64,000 bases of DNA from CAYYNQ01 sp964473105. Lineage in GTDB: Bacteria; Sumerlaeota; Sumerlaeia; MVZB01. Positions 43,264 through 52,177 of this stretch are shown in pieces. The stretch is from assembly GCA_964473105.1 (NCBI GenBank), contig CAYYNQ010000038.1:1-64000 (forward strand), in the 5' to 3' direction. Numbering within the stretch: position 1 is the first letter of the stretch; each line of letters begins with the position of its first letter. A program made the position numbers and the translations under genes. The notes below the pieces were generated by a model that worked only from the letters and a program-made list of their open reading frames with translations, was not told where the DNA came from and did not search any database.

Positions 43264-45831
43264 TCAGTTGTTGAATGTAAACTCGGGGGAAGTCAGGACT
43301 GCCCAGAGAAGATCCTCGGTGGCTCGTTCACGGTCAGGATGTTGTGTGATCATGGACTGTAACTCGGAACTCTCTTCATCCCGGGGATAGCGTGCCAGGG
43401 CTGTAAGATAAAATTCATCAATGATCTCCCGATCTGTAAAGCCGCTATCCAGATAATCTGCGAGCCGACCTTTCTGGCTGCTGATCTTCTCACGGTAGGT
43501 GGAACCCGTCAACTTGTGTAAGGCCTGCTTGAGGTTGAGATCATTGCGTCGACAGGTCACGACGGTTCGGTCAATCTGGTTGTTGATGTCGAGAAACCAT
43601 AAGCGATGCAGATCGGGGCAAACCAGGTTGATCGCTCTTTGATACGTGTGCGCCTCGCCAAAGTCGCCGTAGACACCGGTGACGTTTGAAATGGCATCGA
43701 AAAGGACCTCCGCGTCCAATCCGCGCGGCCGGGACCAGGAGTAGTTCAGTTGGTCATCAATATTGGAGTCATTCGGGACACCGGACATTTGGTAAGTGCT
43801 CGAACGGCAGATTAATCGCATCAGGTGTTTCAGGTCATGGCCACTCCTCCTGAAATCTTCCGCCAGTTCCTCGAGTAGTTCCGGATGTGTCGGCATGTTC
43901 GCAAGCCGGAAGTCATCAACCGGCTCAACGATCCCCCTCCCAAAGAAATTTCCCCAGATCCTGTTTGCGACCGCCTCCGCAAAGAAAGGATGGCCGGTCA
44001 TCCATGTGGCCAGGCTGCGGCGAGGATCGTGCTGTGAGTCGCTTGTAGGCCTGTCACCATTAAAAAAGGCCGGTTGAACCTCCCTGTCCCGGCGTGGATG
44101 AATCGTTTTCTCCCCCTGGCCGTACTCCCCGTGCCCCTCCGGGTCATCGAAATGGATCATCATGGATCCGGTCCAGCCCAGCCTGGTCAGCCGACCAAAA
44201 AAAGCCGTCATGTTCCAGAACTGGTCTTGGGTCCAGGTTTCATAGGGATGATCGTGACATTGGGCGCAATCGAGGCGACGTCCCATGAACAGCACGACGT
44301 TCTCGGTCATTTCGTTGGGTGGCAGGGGCATCTCGCCGCCCCCGTGGTGATAGTGCCGGGTCGGGCCGTTGAAGCCCTGCCCGGAGATTCGTTCCCTTGC
44401 CATCAGGTCAAAGGGTTTGTTGTCTGCCACGGAATCCCGGATCCAGTTCCAGTATTTCTCCGCACGCTTGTTGCTGCTCTGCAGAAAATAGGAGACCCGA
44501 AAGATGTCCGAGATCCGGTAGGTCCAATAGTCGACAAATTCCGGCGTGTCGAGGAGGGTATCAACCAGTTCATCACGTTTGGAGGGGTTGGGATCGGCGA
44601 GAAACCCCTTGACCCGGCTCGCTGGTGGCAGGGTTCCGGTCAGGTCAAGGCAGACCCGGCGCAGGAATTCCTCATCAGAACAGATTCCGGACGGCATAAT
44701 GTTGAACCTGCGGAGTTTTGCGAGGACATGCCGGTCTACGAGGTTGCGCTCCTCAAGTTCCGGGAACCCGACGGGTTGTCTGCTGATCACGCCGATCCGG
44801 GCATTGACGGCAATGCCTGCGGCGCGCACCAGCAGGGTGGTTTCACCCTTGTCTCCAGCCCGAATCTGTCCGTTACGGTCAACCCGTGCCACCCCCTTGT
44901 CCAGGACCTCATAGGAGACCCGGCCGGTCATGTCCTCCCGGCGTCCGTCTGCAAGGTGGGCCGTCACCAGCAGCTGCTGGCGGCTGCCGGGTGTCAGCAG
45001 GGTCATCTGGGGGAACACTTCTAGTTGTTCGACCTGATATGGCTCCGGGTTTCCCGCTTGACGTGGTGCCCCCCGGCGGATCCATTCAAGGAGGGTGTTA
45101 TAATCGTCCGAGTCCTTCGTGAACCTTTCCCCCCCCTCGTGTTCCAGCTGGTAGGTTGGTTTGAGCAGGATCAGGCTCTGTTCCGGATGCTGCAGATTAA
45201 TGCGCGGGGTTCGTTCGCCCTCAACTTTTTCGGTCAATACGGGGTAAGTGCCGCCGATGGTGATCCATTCATGATCCAGATCGGGGTTCATGGCGTTGAG
45301 CGATATCTTGAAACCACCCCTGCCCTTGATGCTGCCGTGACAGTCAGCCATGTTGCATCCCCGACGGGTCAGGACCCCGCCGATATCGCGTGTGAAATTG
45401 AACGGGGGTGTTGCCTGGGAGCCCTGGATCAGGATTTCCCTGCGGGCAGAAATGTTTTCGTAAGCCGCATGGATTTTAAGTGCTCCGTCCGCCGTCACCA
45501 CCAACCGACCCGTCGCATCCATGGAGGCAATGTCGGGATTGTTAATCTTGAGTTGAGCCTCGCGTGTCAGGTCCCGTTCATGCCCATCGTTATACCGGCC
45601 CATCACGACAAACTGCTGTGATCGTGCGGAAATGACCCGTCCGTCATCGTCCGGCAGGATTCGCAGTGACACCGGTTTGCCGATGGATTTTTCAGTTGCC
45701 GGGGTTTCAGCCGATATTCCCGCCGATTGAAGCAGCATGATGCCGTGAATCGTGGCAGCAACGATGACCAGGATCACCGCCGCCGGGTTTGCTGGATGTG
45801 TCAGGGATGATTTATTCATCGTGTCAGGCAT
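43264..45831 (-). CDS. PSD1 protein (DUF1549 + DUF1553), without N-terminal cytochrome domain
   Basis: 855 residues with a hydrophobic export segment near the N-terminus. Compared with the 958-residue paralogue at 29610-32486 it lacks the leading CxxCH cytochrome domain and starts directly with the beta-rich region (LRILPDDDGRVISARSQQFVV). It keeps GCNMADCHGSIKGRGGFKISL, the DCAQCHDHPYETWTQ motif of DUF1549 and the DUF1553 core VANRIWGNFFGRGIVEPVDD. RPTSDSQHDPRR and similar linkers are shared. It is the first gene of the second PSD1-DUF1501-PPC module. The ATG at 45831 or at 45819 could be used. Confidence 0.9.
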   Translation of the reverse strand: MPDTMNKSSLTHPANPAAVILVIVAATIHGIMLLQSAGISAETPATEKSIGKPVSLRILPDDDGRVISARSQQFVVMGRYNDGHERDLTREAQLKINNPDIASMDATGRLVVTADGALKIHAAYENISARREILIQGSQATPPFNFTRDIGGVLTRRGCNMADCHGSIKGRGGFKISLNAMNPDLDHEWITIGGTYPVLTEKVEGERTPRINLQHPEQSLILLKPTYQLEHEGGERFTKDSDDYNTLLEWIRRGAPRQAGNPEPYQVEQLEVFPQMTLLTPGSRQQLLVTAHLADGRREDMTGRVSYEVLDKGVARVDRNGQIRAGDKGETTLLVRAAGIAVNARIGVISRQPVGFPELEERNLVDRHVLAKLRRFNIMPSGICSDEEFLRRVCLDLTGTLPPASRVKGFLADPNPSKRDELVDTLLDTPEFVDYWTYRISDIFRVSYFLQSSNKRAEKYWNWIRDSVADNKPFDLMARERISGQGFNGPTRHYHHGGGEMPLPPNEMTENVVLFMGRRLDCAQCHDHPYETWTQDQFWNMTAFFGRLTRLGWTGSMMIHFDDPEGHGEYGQGEKTIHPRRDREVQPAFFNGDRPTSDSQHDPRRSLATWMTGHPFFAEAVANRIWGNFFGRGIVEPVDDFRLANMPTHPELLEELAEDFRRSGHDLKHLMRLICRSSTYQMSGVPNDSNIDDQLNYSWSRPRGLDAEVLFDAISNVTGVYGDFGEAHTYQRAINLVCPDLHRLWFLDINNQIDRTVVTCRRNDLNLKQALHKLTGSTYREKISSQKGRLADYLDSGFTDREIIDEFYLTALARYPRDEESSELQSMITQHPDRERATEDLLWAVLTSPEFTFNN

Positions 45832-46375
45832 TCAAGGGCATGGCGTTTAACCGGGCATGGTATCACCGAACGTAAAACCTCTCCAATGGTAAAACCTCTC
45901 CAATGGCAAATTATGCGTGTCCGGGCATCATTCTGATTGAGTCATCATGCTTATTGGAGGATTTGTCGGGCCGTGAGGCGTGACAGTCTGTGGGGGCGGA
46001 CTCCTGTTCCTCCCGCATGCTTTGTTGTCATCCGAATTTCCCGTTCACCTGTGCGAAAGGATAGTCAACTTGTTCCCGACACCGATCATCCTTCCCCGCA
46101 TAAAAAAGCTCCCGCATGGTTCTTGATTGTCCCCCGAGATTCTTATGGTTGAAGGGTTATGGGTTGTGACCACGATTAGGGTTTTGGGCGGAGATCCTGT
46201 CCGTGTAAAATATCGCCCGAATTGCTTCGTGCCAGGCCTCCAATTTTATCTTGTAACCTTGGTTTTATCCGGGGATAATCTCCACCCTGATTAACGGACA
46301 TTCAGACAGATCCAGAGTCCCTTGCCGGGTCCCCGGAAGATGGCGGGGTCCGGTCACGTCCCCATGGAGGTTTCG
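45832..46375. other. 544-base divergent intergenic region
   Basis: This lies between the divergent PSD1 gene (start 45831, minus) and the SRPBCC gene (start 46376, plus), so both promoters should be here. Apart from the tandem repeat at 45872-45905 I see AT-richer stretches around 46170-46280 suited to promoters but no confident -35/-10 pair. Small open frames in it (for example about 45937-46152) have no convincing start or composition. No RNA gene is recognisable. Confidence 0.5.
45872..45905. repeat. Two tandem copies of a 17-bp unit
   Basis: GTAAAACCTCTCCAATG occurs at 45872-45888 and again, without change, at 45889-45905, about 40 bases upstream of the PSD1 start codon. It may be a duplicated regulator-binding site in the promoter of the minus-strand module or a replication-slippage product. 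Confidence 0.85.
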
Positions 46376-46861
46376 ATGCCCTCAGTCAACCAGGATTTCA
46401 ACCATTCTTTCGTGATCGAGGCGCCGCCCGCACTGGTCTGGAAATTCCTCTGGGATATCCAGGCCATGGCCGGATGTATTCCCGGCTGCGAAGAGGTCAT
46501 CACCCGGGTGGAAAACAAGACATACCTGGCGAAGATGCGGCGCAAGGTAGGCCCTTTCGTGATCCGGATGGAAATGGATATTGAGGTCACCGAATGCGTC
46601 GAGCCCGAGCGTGTTGCGGTGGTCGTAGCCGGTCGGGACAAGAAGCTCAGGAGCAAGCTCTCACAGACGGTTGCTGTCGCGCTGGGGGGTGAGCCCGAGG
46701 GCCCGAGTTGTATCGAGGTCAACACCCATTTTGAACTGAGCGGTGTCCTTGCCTCGCTGGGTGCAATCCTGCTCAAGGGTCATATCCAGCATGAAATGGA
46801 CACCTTTGTGAAGAATATCCAGGCCGGGATCGAGGAGTTCAAGGCCGGACAGGCCCCGTGA
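46376..46861 (+). CDS. CoxG/SRPBCC family protein
   Basis: 161 residues from an ATG five bases after GGAGG; the frame extends upstream to 46322 without better signals. The fold is START/SRPBCC (CO dehydrogenase subunit G type): NHSFVIEAPPALVWKFLWDIQAMAGCIPGCEEV at the N-terminus, where the sequence PxxVWxxLxDxxxxAxxxPG is the family hallmark, a central VGPFVIRMEMDIEVTE strand pair, and a C-terminal helix LKGHIQHEMDTFVKNIQ. CoxG proteins aid maturation of molybdenum hydroxylases, but no such hydroxylase is nearby. It precedes a flavin oxidoreductase by 82 bases and may bind a hydrophobic substrate for it. Confidence 0.8.
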   Translation: MPSVNQDFNHSFVIEAPPALVWKFLWDIQAMAGCIPGCEEVITRVENKTYLAKMRRKVGPFVIRMEMDIEVTECVEPERVAVVVAGRDKKLRSKLSQTVAVALGGEPEGPSCIEVNTHFELSGVLASLGAILLKGHIQHEMDTFVKNIQAGIEEFKAGQAP

Positions 46862-46943
46862 CCATGTTTGTGAGTGTCATGGTGCAATTTTTGTTTTCTA
46901 TTTCAATATCATGCCCGGTCCGGCCGGGCTGGGAGGCGTGAAA

Positions 46944-48893
46944 ATGGCATATGATCTGCTCCTTCGTGAGGGAAAAATCAACGGGATGACGACCAAGAAC
47001 CGGTTTCACATGGGACCGGCGGAGAAAAGTTACGCAAACCGTGACGGTTCGATGAACCAGGGATATATCGATTATCTGGTTGCACGGGCAAAGGGCGGGG
47101 CCGCCCTGATGTCCATCGAGTCCACCTATGTCGATGTCCGCGGGATGGGACATCATTACCAGGTCGGGGCCCACGGGGATCATGTCATTCCCGGCCTGCG
47201 CCGCACGGCTGAGGCTGTACATGCTGTCAACAGCCGGGTTGGGCTTGAACTCTACATGGGTGGACGGCAGTCACCTGCCTACATGACCCAGCGCCAGCCG
47301 GTCGCCCCCTCGGTCGTCAAGTGCGAGGTTCTGGACCCTCCCGCCGTCCCGCATGAGCTTACGAAGGAGGAGATCGCCGAGATCGTCCAGTTTTTTGCCG
47401 ATGGAGCACGACGAACCCAGGAGGCCGGGATGGATTATGTCCTGCTGCATGGTGCCCACGGATACCTTTTGTGCCAGTTTCTTTCGCCGTATTCAAACAG
47501 GCGGACGGATGAGTACGGTGGTTCACCCGAAAACAGGGGGCGCTTTGGCCTGGAAATTGTCAGGGCCGTCCGCGAGACATGTGGTGACGACTTCCCGATC
47601 GGTTTCCGTATCACAGCCGAGGAATACATCGACGGTGGCCTGACCATTGATGACACGACGAAATACTGCCGCAAGCTGGTCGATGCCGGTGTGGACTGGA
47701 TCGATACATCCGGGGGGATTTATGAATCCTTCTACATGATTCTGCAGGGAACCGAGGCACCCAAGGGCGGGTTTGTCGACAACGCCGCGGCGATCAAGGA
47801 GACGGTGGGCAATGATGCGATGGTCAGCGCGACCCAGCGCCTCAGCGACCCGGATTTCGCCAGCGAGGTCATGCGCAGACACGGCCTGGATTATGTCTCG
47901 GTCACCCGCGCATTTCACTCCGACCCGCTTTACGGAACCAAGGTGGCCGAGGGTCGGGTCGACGAGATCAATTTCTGCATCTCCTGCCACCAGTGCGTGA
48001 ATCTTCTTGAGATGAACGAGCGTGCCGACTGTGCGATCAATCCCACGACGGGATATGAGAGTGAGCGAAAACTTTGCAAGGTTTCGAAACCGCGCAATGT
48101 GATGGTTGTCGGGGGGGGGCCGGGTGGCATGGAGGCTGCCCGTCTGCTTGCCGAGCAGGGCAACAAGGTTACCCTCTATGAAAAGGGATCGGAATTGGGC
48201 GGCCAGTTCCGTTACTCGTCGAAGGCGGCCGACGACTATGCAAGCTTCCCCCGTTACCTGATCGGCCAGATCAAGAAACTCAATGTCGACATCCACATGA
48301 ACACGGCGGTGGACTATGACCTGATTCGGAAGGAGGACCCCGATGCGGTCATCATCGCGACGGGCATCCTGCCCGGGATCCAGTTCTGCCCGGTCGTCGG
48401 CAATGCGAAGACATTCAACCTCTTCACCTCGATCGACCGTGATGATGACGAGTGGGAAGACGAGGTCGTCATCATCGGCGGGGATTTCGCAATCTGTTTT
48501 GCGGCGTTGTATGTCGCGGGTCGCGGCGCCGAGGTGACGATTGTTGAGCCCAACAGCACGATCGCATTTGACAAGCATTCCCCCGCCAAGGACCTGCTGA
48601 TCAAGGCGCTGACCGACCTGCCGACAGTCCATGTCCGGACAGAATCGAGCGTCGAGGAGGTTGGGGAGGGTTATGTCCTGATCCAGCATGACGGGAAAAT
48701 CGAGCGCAAGGAATGCGGCAGCGCCGTCTTCGGCGGACGTGTGCCCAACAATCACCTTTATGATGAAATCAAGCAGCGGGCCCCGGAACTTGAAGTCTAC
48801 AACATCGGCGACTCGGTACTCCCGCGACTGGTCTACGAAGCCACGCAGGAAGCCTGGAAGGCTGTCGAGCGGATCTGCCTCAAGGCCTGCTGA
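46944..48893 (+). CDS. NADH:flavin oxidoreductase, TMADH/enoate-reductase-like, with FeS and FAD domains
   Basis: 649 residues from an ATG seven bases after GGGAGG. An OYE-type FMN barrel (residues about 1-350) has LLHGAHGYLLCQFLSPYSNRR and GFRITAEEYIDGGLT, the motif region of this family. It is followed by a 4Fe-4S site spaced CxxCxxC-x11-C (CISCHQC, then Cys after NLLEMNERAD), then a FAD/NAD Rossmann pair (VMVVGGGPGGMEAARLLAEQG and VVIIGGDFAICFAALYVAGRG). CxxCxxC spacing matches trimethylamine dehydrogenase rather than 2,4-dienoyl-CoA reductase (CxxCxxxC). Candidate reactions are dehydrogenation of an amine or reduction of an enoate. It probably forms an operon with the CoxG-like gene. Confidence 0.88.
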   Translation: MAYDLLLREGKINGMTTKNRFHMGPAEKSYANRDGSMNQGYIDYLVARAKGGAALMSIESTYVDVRGMGHHYQVGAHGDHVIPGLRRTAEAVHAVNSRVGLELYMGGRQSPAYMTQRQPVAPSVVKCEVLDPPAVPHELTKEEIAEIVQFFADGARRTQEAGMDYVLLHGAHGYLLCQFLSPYSNRRTDEYGGSPENRGRFGLEIVRAVRETCGDDFPIGFRITAEEYIDGGLTIDDTTKYCRKLVDAGVDWIDTSGGIYESFYMILQGTEAPKGGFVDNAAAIKETVGNDAMVSATQRLSDPDFASEVMRRHGLDYVSVTRAFHSDPLYGTKVAEGRVDEINFCISCHQCVNLLEMNERADCAINPTTGYESERKLCKVSKPRNVMVVGGGPGGMEAARLLAEQGNKVTLYEKGSELGGQFRYSSKAADDYASFPRYLIGQIKKLNVDIHMNTAVDYDLIRKEDPDAVIIATGILPGIQFCPVVGNAKTFNLFTSIDRDDDEWEDEVVIIGGDFAICFAALYVAGRGAEVTIVEPNSTIAFDKHSPAKDLLIKALTDLPTVHVRTESSVEEVGEGYVLIQHDGKIERKECGSAVFGGRVPNNHLYDEIKQRAPELEVYNIGDSVLPRLVYEATQEAWKAVERICLKAC

Positions 48894-49162
48894 AATCCCG
48901 GGTCCTGCTCGGTTTCAAGAGCTGTTGTTCACATAAATCATTGCTCATCAGAGGATCGCGGGGATCCGGTCAGGGGGTTCTGAGGTTGTTTCGGAGCCCA
49001 TACGGAAATACGTCAGGTCAGGTGCAGGTGGGATTATGCTTGATCACTTGCACGCTCTGCCATATATTCGACCCATTGGATATTTAATGGCTTTTCGGGA
49101 TACGGCCTTTGAATTGGTGGTTTTCGGATCGTCAAATTTTTCTTTTTGGGAGGGGTCTTACA

Positions 49163-50812
49163 GTGCAAGCAATCAGGCCAGCAATAATCATCCTGACGGG
49201 GGTCCTGTTATCCCTGTATACGGCCCCAGAGGCTCATAGCTACACGTTTGATATGGATGAAGGGGACACACTGGATTGGTTCGAGGATTTTGATGACAAT
49301 AGCAACGGATGGTATTTCTGGAATGACTCCATGGCGATCAGCGATACCTCCCGGACCGGCTTGACCAGCGATGGCAATTCCTGCGGGGCTGCAGCTGTGG
49401 GTGCCATGGAGGGTACGCTGCACCTGAATGAGGATGACGGCCAGCATAGTTATACAGCGCCCGGTCAGGGTGGTCTTGCCTGGATCGATCTGGAGGAAAT
49501 AGTCGACCTTTCCGGGGGGCCGATGACCCTTTACATGGCTCTTCAGAATCCGCCGACTCCGGGGGAGGGGGTCGGCACCCGGACTGCCGTCCGGCTTGTG
49601 ACCCTTGACAGCGGCCCGCACAGGAATATCAGTGTCGAGTGGATGAACGGGTTCATGACCCAGGTTGCGGTCAATGCCAATGGCCGCGGTGGTTGCTGCG
49701 GCGCACGCAAGGCCTGTGGCCCGGCTCCCGGTGGATCAACCAGTTGTCCCAATGGCGTGACCGGCGATGACTGCACTCCCATGCAATTCCTTTTCAGCGT
49801 CAACGCCGAGGGAGGCTTTGAAGTCAAGGAAAGAGACTTGGCGGGTAACCCGGGCGAGTGGCGGACTCTACTTAGGCTTAACAAAAATTCGTCACACCCA
49901 CAGACCTATAACCGGGTTTATGTTTATTTGGAATCGAATGAGAATGGGGGTAACCGTATCGATGCAATTGGTGGAACGCAAGGTGGTTCCCTGACCCCAT
50001 CCACCGAGATTACCGGCTTTGATTTCCATATTGACGGAGATGACGTGCTCGTTTGGGAGGAAGAGTTCGATGATAACGCCAATGGCTGGGAGTTTGTTCA
50101 CGGTACAGAAATCAGTAACCCCGCCCTGATAGGCCAAGTCGACCGAGGCGGGACGCTTTGTCGGCCTCCCGATGAGGTGGGCGCCATGGTGGGGAGCCTG
50201 CATCTGGACGAGGATGACACCACCGACAGTTACTACGAGGCTGCTAGTGCGGGCGTTGCCACGCTTGATCTTTCAACCCCCATTGACCTCTCCAATGGGC
50301 CCATGGCCCTTTACATGGCTTACAATGCTGCAACCGGTGGTAGCCAGCGGTTGGCAGTCAGGCTGCTGGATACGACTGCACCATCTGCGGACAACATCAC
50401 TTTTTCGATGTTGATGGGTTTCAGGATGCGGTTGATGGTTGATGCAGACGGCATCCCGGGATGCTGTGGACCCTTATTTGCTGAGTGTGGCAAGGTGGGA
50501 CCCCTCGATGGTCCCTGTCCGAACAACCCGGAGGTGGCCGCGGGTGTCTGCACCCCCATTCAATTCGTGCTCCGGCTTGATGCCGCGGGTAATGTCGCGC
50601 TGCGTGAACGCAGCATGAAACTCAACCCGGGGCTCTGGCGGGACATGATGGTCAAGTCCGGGTCGGGACATCCAACATATATGGACCAGATTTATGTTCA
50701 TTTGGAGTCGGACTGGAACGGGGGCAACCGTCTCGAGGGACTTGCCGGGACACAGGGTGTCCTTTATGCACCTGTCAGTGCCGTCGAGCATTTCAATCTG
50801 TATTCGGAATAA
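49163..50812 (+). CDS. Secreted protein of two tandem homologous domains, function unknown
   Basis: 549 residues from a GTG seven bases after GGGAGGGG, giving a clean Sec signal (PAIIILTGVLLSLYTAPEAHS). The frame extends upstream to 49109. Two copies of a roughly 240-residue unit follow. Copy 1 (bases about 49273-49988) opens WFEDFDDNSNGW and copy 2 (about 50047-50763) opens VWEEEFDDNANGW. Each then has GAMxGxLHLxEDD, LSxGPMxLYMA, a Cys cluster GCCG with further Cys, CTPxQF, and a closing YVxLESxxNGGNRxxxxxGTQG. The matched cysteines suggest disulfides in each lobe and an extracellular beta-sandwich, perhaps sugar-binding. I do not recognise the family. It stands alone and is followed by a strong terminator. 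Confidence 0.75.
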   Translation: MQAIRPAIIILTGVLLSLYTAPEAHSYTFDMDEGDTLDWFEDFDDNSNGWYFWNDSMAISDTSRTGLTSDGNSCGAAAVGAMEGTLHLNEDDGQHSYTAPGQGGLAWIDLEEIVDLSGGPMTLYMALQNPPTPGEGVGTRTAVRLVTLDSGPHRNISVEWMNGFMTQVAVNANGRGGCCGARKACGPAPGGSTSCPNGVTGDDCTPMQFLFSVNAEGGFEVKERDLAGNPGEWRTLLRLNKNSSHPQTYNRVYVYLESNENGGNRIDAIGGTQGGSLTPSTEITGFDFHIDGDDVLVWEEEFDDNANGWEFVHGTEISNPALIGQVDRGGTLCRPPDEVGAMVGSLHLDEDDTTDSYYEAASAGVATLDLSTPIDLSNGPMALYMAYNAATGGSQRLAVRLLDTTAPSADNITFSMLMGFRMRLMVDADGIPGCCGPLFAECGKVGPLDGPCPNNPEVAAGVCTPIQFVLRLDAAGNVALRERSMKLNPGLWRDMMVKSGSGHPTYMDQIYVHLESDWNGGNRLEGLAGTQGVLYAPVSAVEHFNLYSE

Positions 50813-50847
50813 CTTCACGCAAGATTCCTTATCACGTATGCCTGATC

Positions 50848-50882
50848 AACCCCGGTGGGGGGGAGCCCCCGCCGGGGTTTCT
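50848..50882 (+). terminator. Hairpin terminator after the duplicated-domain gene
   Basis: Left arm 50848-50861 and right arm 50866-50879 form a 14-base-pair GC-rich stem with one G-U pair and a GGAG loop, followed by a T-rich TCTGTTGT tract. It lies 36 bases after the stop at 50812 and before the alcohol dehydrogenase gene. The tract is short, so termination may be partial. Confidence 0.75.
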
Positions 50883-51069
50883 GTTGTCCCCCGGGATCGC
50901 ATCCGGGTTTTCCCTGGCCCGAAAATGAAATGAAGAAAGGTATGTTCCCGCGGGGCATTCTCCCTCATTTCGTTATATTGTACTGGATCAAATCCCTCCC
51001 GTCTGGCATTGGTGTTGGTTATACCGACATGATCATGTCCGTTGAATTCGTCTGCCGGGGAGGTCTTGG

Positions 51070-52098
51070 ATGAAAGCCATCTATATGGAATCCGCGTCGA
51101 GCTATGGGCTGACTGAACGGCCGATGCCCGAGCCGCGCGGGGATGAGGTTCTTGTCAGGGTCAGTCACGCCGGACTCTGTCATACCGACGTCATCATTCG
51201 CAGCGGCAAGGCTGATCACGTACTCTACCCGTTTATCCCCGGCCATGAATTTTCCGGTGTTGTCGAGGCATGCGGGGACCTGGTTTATCACCTCAAGCCG
51301 GGCGATCGGGTGGCGATGCACAGCATCCTCGGTTGTGGGCTATGCCCATCCTGCCACGAGGGCGACATCTGTAGTTGCATGCATTACGACGAGCTGGGTT
51401 CACGCCGTGACGGTGGATTTGCCGAGTATTGCAGTGTCCCCGCCCGCTGGGCGATGAAACTGCCCGAAAATGTCTCCCTGGAGGAGGGTGCGTTGGCCGA
51501 GCCGTTGGCCAATGCCTGTGCGGTTGTCCGCAATTGCAGGATTCAGGAGGGTGACCGGGTCGTGATCATTGGTCCCGGACCGATCGGTATCCTTGCTGTC
51601 CAGGTTGCGTTGTTGCAACAGCCGTCGTCGGTGGTTCTCCTGGGAACCCGTGACTCCCGGCTGGAGATCGGCCGCAAGGCCGGGGCTACGCATGTCGTCA
51701 ACATCCGTCATGACGGCGCGATGGGGCAGCTGGATGAGATTCTTGGGGGTAGGGGAGCCGATGTCGTGATGGAATGCGCGGGTGTTCCCGACGCACTGGA
51801 GATGGCGATCGAGATTGCCGGCCGTAACGGTCGTGTTGCCATCGAGGGTTCGATGGGCAACGACGAGACAATCAGGATCTATCCGCGGCGTGTCCTGGTC
51901 AAGGCACTGCAGTTGATTGGGATCTGCGGCTGGAGGACCGAGGACTTCAACCGCGCAATCTGCCTGATGGGGGCCTCCAAGGTTGATGTCGGCCTGATCA
52001 TCACACAGCACTATGGACTGGACGACTGGGAGCAGGCTTTCAGTATGGCGACAACCCGCAAGGACGAGTCCATCAAGGTCGAATTCAGCCTCTCCTGA
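51070..52098 (+). CDS. Zinc-dependent alcohol dehydrogenase (MDR, threonine/sorbitol dehydrogenase type)
   Basis: 342 residues of the medium-chain dehydrogenase/reductase family. Catalytic zinc ligands are Cys37 (HAGLCHTDV) and His59-Glu60 (PGHEFSG); the structural zinc lobe has Cys89, Cys92, Cys95 and Cys103 in the C-x2-C-x2-C-x7-C pattern. The NAD motif is VVIIGPGPIGILAVQVALL. The ATG follows GGGGAGGTCTTGG. Family members oxidise threonine, sorbitol or other polyols. It is a single gene between the terminator at 50848 and a convergent deacylase gene, so its substrate cannot be deduced from context. Confidence 0.9.
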   Translation: MKAIYMESASSYGLTERPMPEPRGDEVLVRVSHAGLCHTDVIIRSGKADHVLYPFIPGHEFSGVVEACGDLVYHLKPGDRVAMHSILGCGLCPSCHEGDICSCMHYDELGSRRDGGFAEYCSVPARWAMKLPENVSLEEGALAEPLANACAVVRNCRIQEGDRVVIIGPGPIGILAVQVALLQQPSSVVLLGTRDSRLEIGRKAGATHVVNIRHDGAMGQLDEILGGRGADVVMECAGVPDALEMAIEIAGRNGRVAIEGSMGNDETIRIYPRRVLVKALQLIGICGWRTEDFNRAICLMGASKVDVGLIITQHYGLDDWEQAFSMATTRKDESIKVEFSLS

Positions 52099-52177
52099 TC
52101 CTCCGGGTGCTTTTTTGTCATGGTTGTTTCGGGGGCGATTTTGCCCCACCCGCATCACAGGGGTGTGCAGATCCCGA

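Noticed and set aside
45937..46152. 71-residue plus-strand frame in the 544-base gap
   Set aside because: No ribosome-binding site and no recognisable domain; composition looks noncoding.
47523..48755. 410-residue open frame on the minus strand opposite the flavin oxidoreductase
   Set aside because: It is entirely antisense to a well-supported gene, has no family motif and reflects third-position GC bias.
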